A program made the translations under genes and the position numbers. Positions 35,686 through 43,274 of a stretch of 64,000 nucleotides of DNA are shown here, one piece after another. This DNA is from Variovorax sp. PAMC26660 (GTDB lineage: Bacteria; Pseudomonadota; Gammaproteobacteria; Burkholderiales; Burkholderiaceae_C): positions 5,075,501 to 5,139,500 of the forward strand of contig NZ_CP060295.1 of NCBI RefSeq assembly GCF_014302995.1. Direction: 5' to 3'. The first letter of the stretch is position 1. The number at the start of each line of letters is the position of its first letter. The notes beneath the pieces are model-generated. The model did not search any database and was not told the origin of the DNA. It was given only the letters and a program-made list of their open reading frames with translations.

Positions 35686-37179
35686 ATGCACAAATTCGAT
35701 GAGATGTATGAGCAGTTGCCCTACGCAGGGGCTGCAATCCGACAGCACTACAAGCGCTACGACCAATGGCTCGCGAAGCAACCCGGAGAGGTGATGCGTT
35801 CGCGGCGTGAAGAGGCGGAAATGATTTTCCGCCGGGTCGGCATCACCTTCGCGGTGTATGGCGCCAAGGATGAAGACGGCTCCGGCACCGAGCGGCTCAT
35901 CCCGTTCGACCTGCTGCCCCGCATCATTCCCGCCCACGAGTGGGACAGCATGGAAAAGGGGCTGGTGCAGCGCGTGACGGCGCTCAACCGCTTCCTGCAT
36001 GATGTCTACCACGACCAGGACATCATCAAGGCCGGCATCATTCCGGCCGAGCAGATCCTGAACAACGCCCAGTTCCGCCCCGAGATGATGGGCGTGACCG
36101 TGCCGCACAACGTCTACTCCAACATCTCGGGCATCGACATCGTGCGCGCGCCCGACGCCGATGGCAACGGCGAGTACTACGTGCTCGAAGACAACCTGCG
36201 CGTGCCCAGTGGCGTGAGCTACATGCTCGAGAACCGCAAGATGATGATGCGGCTCTTTCCCGAGCTGTTCAACCAGAACCGCATCGCACCCGTCGCCCAT
36301 TACCCCGACCTGCTGCTCGAAACCCTGCGCGCCAGCGCGCCGGCCGCCACGGCCGAGCCCACGGTGGTGGTGCTCACGCCCGGCATGTACAACAGCGCCT
36401 ACTTCGAGCACGCCTTCCTTGCGCAGCAGATGGGCATCGAGCTGGTCGAGGGGCAGGACCTGTTCGTCAAGGACGACTTCGTCTACATGCGCACCACGCG
36501 CGGCCCGAAGCGCGTCGACGTCATCTACCGCCGCGTCGACGACGACTTCCTCGACCCCGACGTGTTCCGCTCCACTTCCACCCTCGGCACCGCCGGCCTG
36601 ATGCGCGCCTACCGCGCGGGCAACGTCGTGATCTGCAATGCGGTGGGCACGGGCGTGGCCGACGACAAGTCGATCTACCCGTACGTGCCCAAGATGATCG
36701 AGTTCTACCTCGGCGAAAAGCCGATCCTGAAGAACGTGCCCACCTACATGTGCCGCAACAAGGACGAGCTGCAGTACACGCTCGACAACATGAAGGACCT
36801 GGTCGTCAAGGAAGTGCACGGGGCAGGCGGCTACGGCATGCTCATCGGCCCGGCTGCCACGCAGGCCGAGATCGAGGACTTCAAGAAGGCCGTGATCGCC
36901 AAGCCCGACGGCTACATCGCCCAGCCCACGCTGAGCCTGTCGACCTCGCCCACCTTCGTCGACGCCGGCATCGCACCGCGCCACATCGACCTGCGCCCCT
37001 TCGTGCTCTCGGGCAGCGAAGTGCAGATGGTGCCCGGCGGCCTCACGCGCGTGGCGCTGAAAGAAGGTTCGCTGGTGGTCAACTCGTCGCAAGGCGGTGG
37101 CACCAAGGACACCTGGATTCTCGAAGCCGACCGCACGCCCAAGCCCAAGGCGGCCACGCAGTCGCAAAGCCAATCGTAG
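35686..37179 (+). CDS. stand-alone circularly permuted ATP-grasp protein with SQ tail
   Basis: A 497-residue protein paralogous to the first half of the fused protein at 25588-28350. Shared landmarks are MYNSAYFEHAFLAQQMG, the acidic VDDDFLDPDVFR and TLGTAGLMRAYRAGNVVICN; the C-terminal HIDLRPFVL and GGLTRVAL segments fit the ATP-binding half placed after the permutation. Proteins of this family are predicted ATP-dependent carboxylate-amine ligases, likely joining amino acids to a small peptide. The last residues are ATQSQSQS, echoing the SQ tract in the fused paralogue and the transglutaminase. It is followed after 14 bases by its usual partner, an alpha-E protein, forming a two-gene operon. 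Confidence 0.93.
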   Translation: MHKFDEMYEQLPYAGAAIRQHYKRYDQWLAKQPGEVMRSRREEAEMIFRRVGITFAVYGAKDEDGSGTERLIPFDLLPRIIPAHEWDSMEKGLVQRVTALNRFLHDVYHDQDIIKAGIIPAEQILNNAQFRPEMMGVTVPHNVYSNISGIDIVRAPDADGNGEYYVLEDNLRVPSGVSYMLENRKMMMRLFPELFNQNRIAPVAHYPDLLLETLRASAPAATAEPTVVVLTPGMYNSAYFEHAFLAQQMGIELVEGQDLFVKDDFVYMRTTRGPKRVDVIYRRVDDDFLDPDVFRSTSTLGTAGLMRAYRAGNVVICNAVGTGVADDKSIYPYVPKMIEFYLGEKPILKNVPTYMCRNKDELQYTLDNMKDLVVKEVHGAGGYGMLIGPAATQAEIEDFKKAVIAKPDGYIAQPTLSLSTSPTFVDAGIAPRHIDLRPFVLSGSEVQMVPGGLTRVALKEGSLVVNSSQGGGTKDTWILEADRTPKPKAATQSQSQS

Positions 37180-37193
37180 TAGGAGCGCAAAAG

Positions 37194-38150
37194 ATGCTGT
37201 CCCGCACCGCCGACCATCTCTACTGGATGTCCCGCTACACCGAGCGTGCCGAGAACACCGCGCGCATGCTCGACGTCAACTACCAGACCTCGCTGCTGCC
37301 GCAGTCCGCCGAAGTCGCCAAGTACGGCTGGCAAGGCGTGCTGTCCATCAGCGAGCTGCTGCCCCTGTACAACAAGAAGTACGAGCAGATCACGCCGCAC
37401 GACGTGATGGAGTTCATGGTCAAGGACGAGAGCAACGCCTCGTCGATCGTTTCCTGCCTCAAGGCCGCGCGCGAGAACGCGCGCGCCGTGCGCGGCGCAC
37501 TCACCACCGAGGCGTGGGAAACCCAGAACACCACCTGGCTTGAAGTCAACCGCATGCTGCGCGCCGGCGACTTCGAACGCGACCCCGGCCAGTTCTTCGA
37601 GTGGGTCAAGTTCCGCTCGCACCTGTCGCGCGGTGTCACGCTGGGGACGATGCTGCAGGACGAGGCTTTCTACTTCTCGCGCCTGGGCACTTTTCTCGAG
37701 CGTGCCGACAACACGGCGCGGCTGGTGGACGTGAAGTTCCACGCGCTCAACAGCGAGTTCTTCGGTGCCGCCACCGAGGAAGACCAAGAGTACGACTTCT
37801 ATCACTGGAGCGCGATCCTGCGCAGCGTCTCGGCCTTCGAGGTCTACCGCAAGGTGTACCGCGACGTGATCAAGCCCGAGCGCGTGGCCGAGCTGCTGAT
37901 TCTTCGCGCCGACATGCCGCGTTCGCTGCATGCGAGCCTGGCCGAAGTGGTGAGCAACCTCGCCAAGGTGCAGAACGAGCAGAGCGCCGAAACGCAGCGC
38001 CGCGCCGGCAAGCTGCTGGCCGACCTGCAGTACGCGCGCGTCGACGAGATCCTGGCGACGGGGTTGCACGCCTACCTCACGCAGTTCCTCGACCGCGTGA
38101 ATGAATTGGGCGGACGTATCAGCCAGGACTTCCTGGTCCCCGCGCACTGA
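37194..38150 (+). CDS. alpha-E domain protein
   Basis: A 318-residue all-helical protein; the first residues MLSRTADHLYWMSRYTERAENTARMLD are the family's defining opening, and a second segment LGTFLERADNTARLVDVKFH repeats the same pattern near residue 170, suggesting an internal duplication. Alpha-E proteins always travel with circularly permuted ATP-grasp proteins but their biochemical role is unknown. Start ATG 37194 is preceded by TAGGAGCGC. It is the second gene of a pair with the stand-alone ATP-grasp protein and is related to the C-terminal third of the fused protein at 25588-28350. Confidence 0.92.
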   Translation: MLSRTADHLYWMSRYTERAENTARMLDVNYQTSLLPQSAEVAKYGWQGVLSISELLPLYNKKYEQITPHDVMEFMVKDESNASSIVSCLKAARENARAVRGALTTEAWETQNTTWLEVNRMLRAGDFERDPGQFFEWVKFRSHLSRGVTLGTMLQDEAFYFSRLGTFLERADNTARLVDVKFHALNSEFFGAATEEDQEYDFYHWSAILRSVSAFEVYRKVYRDVIKPERVAELLILRADMPRSLHASLAEVVSNLAKVQNEQSAETQRRAGKLLADLQYARVDEILATGLHAYLTQFLDRVNELGGRISQDFLVPAH

Positions 38151-38164
38151 TTGGGCGTGCGCCG

Positions 38165-39745
38165 ATGCGGCTGACGGCCCATTCGTCCCGCGCTTTTTCC
38201 ATCGAGGGCTTTCTCGAGCCCGAAGAGTGCGAACAGCTCATCGCACTGGCCGAGAGCGAGGGCTTCGCCTCGGCCGGCGTGCGGACTGCGGACGGACCGA
38301 AGGCCATGCCGATGATCCGCAACAACGAGCGCGCGATGCTGCCGTCACCGGCCTGGGTCGATCTGCTGTGGCAGCGCCTTGGCAGCCTGGCGTTGCCGCA
38401 GGTCGATGCGCAAGTTCCCAAGGGTCTGCCGAAGGATCTGCGCTTCTACAAGTACTCGCCTGGCCAGCGCTTCAAGATGCACAAGGACGGCCCCTGGCAT
38501 GAAGACGGGCTCACCAGCCAGCTCACGCTGCTCGTGTACCTGAACGATGGCTTCACCGGCGGCGACACCGATTTTCGGGAATTCCGCGTGAAGCCCGAGA
38601 CCGGCGCGGCCCTGCTTTTCATTCACGACACGTGGCATGAAGGCGCCGCCATCGAGTCTGGAACCAAGTACGTACTGCGCTCCGACGTGCTGTACGGCGC
38701 TCCGGCCCGAAGAGCTTTCAGGGCCGCGAGGCCTTCAGCGCGAGAACGACTCCACCGCCACGGGAATCTTCGGCGCCTGCCAGCGATAGCTGGCGCCCAG
38801 CACGTTGCGTTCGTGCATCTGCCCGCTCCACTGGATGTGAAGCAGGTCCATCAAGGTCCAGCCTGTCCAGTCCGCGCGAAAGGGCTGCTGCGTCGCAGCG
38901 CCGGCCGGGAGCGCCTCACTGTTGCGCCAGACCACGGCCGGAATGCGATAGCCCGATGCGGTCGAAGGGCTGTGGCCCGCACGGTCGCTGCCGTGGCCCA
39001 CTTCCTGACCGTGGTCCGACAGGTACATCCATGCGCGGTAGTCGTCGCTCTTGCCGGCGCTGCGCGTCTGCTGCAGAAGCTCCGACACCACGAAGTCGTG
39101 GTACAGCAGCGCCGCGTCGTACTCTTGGCGAAAGCGCCGCACCCACGTCGAGCGCCCGTTGTTCACCAGAGCGGTTTCCACCGCATCGACGTTGTCGTCG
39201 AAGGGGTTGGCGTTTTCGGGAAAGCGCAGGCTGTAGTGCGGGTGCGCGCCCATGAGGTGGACCACGATCAGCTTGCGGTCGGTACTCGTGTCTGCCAACG
39301 CCTCTTGCACGCAATCGAGGATTTCGCCGTCCAGCGAGGCACTGGCGCGGCCGGGCGTGCGGTTGACCATGTCCACCACGTCGGCGAAGCGCGCATGCTG
39401 CTGCTCGATGGCCAGGTCGTCATGGTTGCTGATCCACCAGACCTTGTAGCCGGCCGCGCGCGCCAGGGCCAGCACGTGCGGCGGGTTTTCGCTCTCGGGC
39501 AGGCCGAAATAAAACATGTTGCGCAACGCGGGCAATGTGCTGGCGTCCACCGACCATGCGTTCTGCAGCACCGCCATCTGGTCGCCGGCCTGCGCCTTGT
39601 GCGCCTGCAGGCGCGGCGTGGTCGGGCGGCCGTAGCCGTAGAGCGCCATGTTGTCGCGGTTGATGCTGTCGGTGATGACCAGCACAACCGTGGAGGGGCC
39701 TGCTTTCGTGATGACGGGCGCGATGGCCTTGGCCTGTGCCATTGA
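38165..39745 (+). CDS. 2-oxoglutarate/Fe(II)-dependent dioxygenase; open frame continues about 1 kb beyond the domain
   Basis: Residues 1-177 form a complete prolyl-4-hydroxylase-like dioxygenase: metal ligands H106 and D108 (FKMHKDGP), H158 (DTWHEG), and a basic residue for 2-oxoglutarate in GTKYVLRSDVLY. The domain ends near base 38696, but no in-frame stop occurs until 39745, so the formal product is 526 residues, the last 350 of which lie opposite the convergent EptA-like gene and show no protein-like pattern. The likely explanation is loss of the original stop or a frameshift near 38700. I place the credible coding part at 38165-38700; the given end is the first in-frame stop. The substrate is unknown. 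Confidence 0.65.
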   Translation: MRLTAHSSRAFSIEGFLEPEECEQLIALAESEGFASAGVRTADGPKAMPMIRNNERAMLPSPAWVDLLWQRLGSLALPQVDAQVPKGLPKDLRFYKYSPGQRFKMHKDGPWHEDGLTSQLTLLVYLNDGFTGGDTDFREFRVKPETGAALLFIHDTWHEGAAIESGTKYVLRSDVLYGAPARRAFRAARPSARERLHRHGNLRRLPAIAGAQHVAFVHLPAPLDVKQVHQGPACPVRAKGLLRRSAGRERLTVAPDHGRNAIARCGRRAVARTVAAVAHFLTVVRQVHPCAVVVALAGAARLLQKLRHHEVVVQQRRVVLLAKAPHPRRAPVVHQSGFHRIDVVVEGVGVFGKAQAVVRVRAHEVDHDQLAVGTRVCQRLLHAIEDFAVQRGTGAAGRAVDHVHHVGEARMLLLDGQVVMVADPPDLVAGRARQGQHVRRVFALGQAEIKHVAQRGQCAGVHRPCVLQHRHLVAGLRLVRLQARRGRAAVAVERHVVAVDAVGDDQHNRGGACFRDDGRDGLGLCH

Positions 39746-40399
39746 TCGGTCGCGCACTTCTTGTTGGTTTGCCCAGGCGGCGCGCAAGGTCTGCACTGAG
39801 TGCGACCAGTTGACCCAGAAGATCGCCGGATGCAATCGGCGCCACGGCTTGCTCAAGTAGGCCACGCAGGCGATCAGCAACAGCACCAGCACGAGCGATC
39901 TTGTCCAGAACGGCAGGCGTGGACGCACGGAAGAAGTGGGCGCCTCGGCGACAGCACCGCGCCGCGCGAACACGCCCACCAGCACACCCGCGATGGCGAG
40001 TGCACCCGACCAGATGACGGCGGAGCGCCAGTGCATCTGCAGGTACTCGCCGCTTTCGCGTGCATTGGTGTTGGCCGCTGCGCCCAGCACCATGGCGCCG
40101 TCGGGCGCGGCCTGATAGGTGTCGAGCAGGTAGGCACGCACCACGCCGTCCAGCGCAAAGCCCATGGCCCAGAGCCAGACCGTCACCGTGCGCACTCGCC
40201 GCATGCGTGCGCTGCGCAAGGGCCATGCGAGCCACAGCACCAGTGGCGCGGCGAGCACTGCGAGCTGGGCGATGCGGCGGCCGTCGTGGCCCAGGGCGAT
40301 CAACGCCAGCAATGTGACGCCGACCACGCCGCAAGCGAGCAGGGCGTTCTTGCGAGACGCGTTCCGGGAAACGGCCGCTTCGTTGAAAGAGGAGGTCAA
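38735..40399 (-). CDS. EptA-like phosphoethanolamine/sulfatase-fold membrane transferase
   Basis: An alkaline-phosphatase-fold transferase with an N-terminal membrane part (about five helices) and a periplasmic catalytic domain. Catalytic-domain landmarks are VVLVITDSINRDNMALYGYG (metal-binding Asp), the nucleophile Thr expected in VDASTLPALRN, WWISNHDD, and YLSDHGQEVGHGSD with metal-binding Asp-His. Homologues move phosphoethanolamine to lipid A or other glycans, often changing polymyxin sensitivity. The start is uncertain: the frame opens at a GTG at 40543 inside glpK, but the first 48 residues are not family-like, so a TTG at 40399 is preferred (554 residues). It converges with the dioxygenase frame. 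Transferred group and acceptor are not certain. Confidence 0.85.
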   Translation of the reverse strand: MTSSFNEAAVSRNASRKNALLACGVVGVTLLALIALGHDGRRIAQLAVLAAPLVLWLAWPLRSARMRRVRTVTVWLWAMGFALDGVVRAYLLDTYQAAPDGAMVLGAAANTNARESGEYLQMHWRSAVIWSGALAIAGVLVGVFARRGAVAEAPTSSVRPRLPFWTRSLVLVLLLIACVAYLSKPWRRLHPAIFWVNWSHSVQTLRAAWANQQEVRDRSMAQAKAIAPVITKAGPSTVVLVITDSINRDNMALYGYGRPTTPRLQAHKAQAGDQMAVLQNAWSVDASTLPALRNMFYFGLPESENPPHVLALARAAGYKVWWISNHDDLAIEQQHARFADVVDMVNRTPGRASASLDGEILDCVQEALADTSTDRKLIVVHLMGAHPHYSLRFPENANPFDDNVDAVETALVNNGRSTWVRRFRQEYDAALLYHDFVVSELLQQTRSAGKSDDYRAWMYLSDHGQEVGHGSDRAGHSPSTASGYRIPAVVWRNSEALPAGAATQQPFRADWTGWTLMDLLHIQWSGQMHERNVLGASYRWQAPKIPVAVESFSR

Positions 40400-40514
40400 A
40401 AGTACTGCGCGGCAGGTAGGGGCGGCCGGATTTTGCCCCGCTGCATGTGCTGCAGACCCCAGTGCCCCGGCGGTCGCGGGGTCTTTGGGGACAACGGATC
40501 GATGGGTCGAAGGA

Positions 40515-42008
40515 TCAGGTGGCAGTGGCCTGCCGCACCGCACGCTCCCAACGCGCCATCGATTCCTCGGCCTGCGCGCGGCCCATCGTGGGCATGAAGC
40601 GCCGTTCGATTTTCCAGAGCTTCGACAACTGGCGCGCGTCGCTGTAGACGCCGGTCGACAGGCCCGCCAGATAAGCAGCGCCCAGCGCGGTGGTCTCGAT
40701 CACTTCGGGCCGCACTACCGGAATGCCCAGCAGGTCGGCCTGGAACTGCATCAGCAGGTCGTTGACGCTCGCGCCGCCGTCCACGCGCAGCTCGGCCACC
40801 GGCTTGCCGCCGGCCGCCACCGCGTCGCGGCTCATGGCCTGCAGCAAGGCGGCGCTCTGGTAGGCGATGCTTTCAAGCGCGGCGCGCGCGATGTGCGCGA
40901 CGGTGGTGCCGCGCGTCAGGCCGGTGATGGTGCCGCGCGCATCCGCATCCCAGTAGGGCGCGCCCAGGCCGGTGAAGGCGGGCACCATCATCACGCCGCC
41001 CGCGTCGGGCACGCTTTCGGCGAGCGACTGCACCTCGGCGCTGCCCTTGATGGCCTTGAGGCCGTCGCGCAGCCACTGCACCACGGCGCCGCCGACGAAC
41101 ACGCTGCCTTCCATGGCGTACTGAGGCGTGGTGTCGGTCTGCGCGGCGCTGGTTACCAGCAGGCCGTTGTGCGAAGGCTGGAAGGCGCCGCCCGTGTGCA
41201 TCAGCAAAAAGCAGCCGGTGCCATAGGTGTTCTTGGCCATGCCGGCTTCAAAGCAGGCCTGTCCGAACAGGGCGCTCTGCTGGTCGCCCGCGACACCGCC
41301 GATGGGCAGCGCGCGGCCGAGCAATGCAGCATCGGTGTCGGCGAAATGCGAACTCGACGGCTGCACCTTGGGCAGCAGCGCAGCGGGGATCTTCAGCGCC
41401 GCGAGCAGTTCATCGTCCCATTCGTTGCGGTGTACGTTGAAGAGCATGGTGCGCGAGGCATTGCTCACATCGGTCACATGCGCCTTGCCGCCCGTGAGCT
41501 GCCACATCAGCCAGCTGTCGATCGTGCCGAAGGCCAGCTCGCCGCGTTCGGCCTGGGCGCGTGCGCCGGGCACGTTGTCGAGCAGCCAGCGCAGCTTGGT
41601 GCCGGAGAAGTAGGCGTCGATCACCAGCCCGGTCTTCTCGCGGATGGTGTCGCTCATGCCTTTGTCGCGCAGTTGCGCGCACAGCGGCTCGGCGCGGCGG
41701 TCTTGCCACACGATGGCGTGGTGCACGGGCTGGCCGGTGGCGCGGTTCCACAGCACGGTGGTCTCGCGCTGGTTGGTGATGCCGATGGCGTGGATGTCGC
41801 TGGCCTGCAGCTTGGCTTTCACGAGCACTTCGCGCGCAGTGGCGAGCTGGCTGCGCCAGATTTCCATGGGGTCGTGTTCGACCCAGCCCGGCTGCGGGTA
41901 GATCTGGGTAAGTTCCTTTTGCGCGATGGCGACGATGTGGCCTTCGCGGTCGAACACGATGCTGCGGGAGCTGGAGGTGCCTTGATCGAGGGCGAGCAGG
42001 TAGGTCAT
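40515..42008 (-). CDS. glpK: glycerol kinase
   Basis: A 497-residue FGGY-family kinase matching glycerol kinase throughout: [17 protein letters not shown] at the start (ATP phosphate loop), [14 protein letters not shown], a conserved [14 protein letters not shown], and [19 protein letters not shown] near the C-terminus. It makes sn-glycerol-3-phosphate from glycerol with ATP in the cytoplasm, feeding GlpD. It is encoded downstream of glpR on the same strand; between the two lies one copy of the structured repeat element, and the rest of the glp genes run divergently from glpR, so the regulon is divided around the repressor gene. Confidence 0.97.
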   Translation of the reverse strand: MTYLLALDQGTSSSRSIVFDREGHIVAIAQKELTQIYPQPGWVEHDPMEIWRSQLATAREVLVKAKLQASDIHAIGITNQRETTVLWNRATGQPVHHAIVWQDRRAEPLCAQLRDKGMSDTIREKTGLVIDAYFSGTKLRWLLDNVPGARAQAERGELAFGTIDSWLMWQLTGGKAHVTDVSNASRTMLFNVHRNEWDDELLAALKIPAALLPKVQPSSSHFADTDAALLGRALPIGGVAGDQQSALFGQACFEAGMAKNTYGTGCFLLMHTGGAFQPSHNGLLVTSAAQTDTTPQYAMEGSVFVGGAVVQWLRDGLKAIKGSAEVQSLAESVPDAGGVMMVPAFTGLGAPYWDADARGTITGLTRGTTVAHIARAALESIAYQSAALLQAMSRDAVAAGGKPVAELRVDGGASVNDLLMQFQADLLGIPVVRPEVIETTALGAAYLAGLSTGVYSDARQLSKLWKIERRFMPTMGRAQAEESMARWERAVRQATAT

Positions 42009-42047
42009 GGGTTCAATGTTCCTCGGAATCTGAACTTGCGTTTCTTT

Positions 42048-42340
42048 GCGCTGTTGTTCGGGGTGGGGGCGGGTTCGGGTTCATTCAGGGCGAGTGCGAA
42101 TGACACCAGGTGCTCCCCTGTGCGAATGTCCCCCGCTTCGCTCCTCCTTTATTTCGCTGCGGGGAGCACCTGGTGTCATTCGCACATGGACACGCTGCTG
42201 GTGTATCGCCGATCAACGACCGCTCTGAGCGCTCACGTCGATACGGGGCTTTTTTTCGCGAAATAAAGGAGGAGCGGAGCGGGGGACATTCGCAAAAAAG
42301 AGCACCGTGTCGGCGGGAGTGCCGCCCTGAACAGCAGCGC
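42048..42340 (-). repeat. structured repeat element, copy A (between glpR and glpK)
   Basis: A 293-base copy of the element also at 48004 and 56615, here in reverse orientation on the plus strand and hence facing the same way as glpR>glpK transcription. In transcript order it has a 19-nt end (42322-42340), hairpin I of 92 bases (42230-42321), a 44-base spacer, hairpin II of 92 bases (42094-42185), and an end stretched to 46 bases with imperfect TTCRGG repeats. Stem pairing is good in II and weaker at the base of I. The 28-base loops are near-exact reverse complements; one base differs (GCTCC versus GCTTC). No protein-coding capacity is apparent. Confidence 0.92.
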
Positions 42341-42384
42341 CTCGAAGCAAGCCCAACGCGACAGACAAAAAAGCGCATTCCAAC

Positions 42385-43152
42385 TCAATCGCGCGCAATC
42401 TCAAGACGCACCTGCGCCGCATGCAGCAGATCGGCAAAAGGCACAGGCGGCTCCGCATCGGTGAAGAGCCGGTCGATCTGCGACAGCGTGCCGAGCTGGA
42501 TCATCGCCGGCCGGTTGAACTTGCTCGCATCCGCTGCCAGCCACACCTCGCGCGCCTGCGCGATGATGGTTTGCGCCACCTTCACCTCGCGCAAGTCGAA
42601 GTCGCGCAGCGAGCCATCGGCCTCGATGCTCGACACCCCGATCAGCGCAATGTCGACCTTGAACTGACGAATGAAGTCGATGGTCGCCTCGCCCACGATG
42701 GCGCGGTCGCGCGGTCGCACCGAGCCGCCCGCCACGATCACCTCGCACGAGGTGTTGCCGCTCAGGATGGTCGCCACATTCAGGTTGTTGGTGATCACGC
42801 GCAGCCCCGTGTGGCGCAGCAGCGCCTTGGCGATGGCCTCGGTGGTGGTGCCGATGTTCAGGATCAGCGAGCAGTCGTTCGGCACCAGCTCGGCCACACG
42901 GCGGGCAATGCGCGCCTTGCCTTCGGCATTCAGCGTTTCGCGCTGCTGGTAGCCGATGTTCTCGGTGGTGGAACTGGGCACACGCACACCGCCGTGGAAA
43001 CGCGTCAGCAATCCCTGGTCGGCCAGCCGCTGCACGTCGCGGCGAACGGTCTGCAGGGTCACGCCGAGCATGTCGGCCAGTTGTTCGACGGTGACGGAGC
43101 CGCGCGTGCGCACGGTGTCCAGGAGATTGATCTGGCGCGGATTGGAGTTCAC
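42385..43152 (-). CDS. glpR: DeoR-family glycerol-3-phosphate repressor
   Basis: A 255-residue DeoR-family regulator: N-terminal helix-turn-helix (SVTVEQLADMLGVTLQTVRRDVQRL, the residue pattern at about 18-42) and a C-terminal sugar-phosphate-binding domain with LNIGTTTEAIAKAL and EVIVAGGSVRPRDRAIVG. GlpR of related bacteria represses glycerol genes until glycerol-3-phosphate binds. It is divergent from glpD and lies upstream of glpK, so it is well placed to control both. The start appears to be a GTG at 43152. In-frame TTG/ATG codons upstream were not seen. Confidence 0.93.
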   Translation of the reverse strand: MNSNPRQINLLDTVRTRGSVTVEQLADMLGVTLQTVRRDVQRLADQGLLTRFHGGVRVPSSTTENIGYQQRETLNAEGKARIARRVAELVPNDCSLILNIGTTTEAIAKALLRHTGLRVITNNLNVATILSGNTSCEVIVAGGSVRPRDRAIVGEATIDFIRQFKVDIALIGVSSIEADGSLRDFDLREVKVAQTIIAQAREVWLAADASKFNRPAMIQLGTLSQIDRLFTDAEPPVPFADLLHAAQVRLEIARD

Positions 43153-43208
43153 AAGGGCGTCGTGCAGGGCTGGAAGACTGCGGGCAAGGGTACAGCGCGT
43201 GTCACTTT

Positions 43209-43226
43209 AAAACGAAAGAAAACGAA
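43209..43226 (+). promoter_or_regulatory. candidate GlpR operator: direct repeat ahead of glpD
   Basis: AAAACGAA occurs at 43209-43216 and again at 43219-43226, a direct repeat with a 10-base period, in the divergent glpR-glpD gap, 49 to 66 bases before the glpD start. Repeated CGAAA-type half-sites on one face of the helix are common for DeoR-family repressors. The assignment rests on position and pattern only. Confidence 0.45.
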
Positions 43227-43227
43227 T

Positions 43228-43247
43228 CCGAGTAAGGGAAAACTCGG
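43228..43247 (+). promoter_or_regulatory. inverted repeat in the glpD leader
   Basis: CCGAGT and ACTCGG flank an 8-base spacer just after the direct repeat and about 28 bases before the glpD start codon. It may be a second operator or a hairpin in the leader mRNA near the GGAGG that follows at 43246; no T-run follows, so it is not a terminator. Confidence 0.35.
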
Positions 43248-43274
43248 AGGAAAATCGCGCTAAAAGGAATCCAA

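Noticed and set aside
42110..42667. Short open frames inside the three repeat copies that translate to similar peptides (for example with CSPQRNKGGAKRGT).
   Set aside because: The similarity follows from the DNA repeat itself; frames differ in start and extent between copies and run into unrelated flanking sequence.
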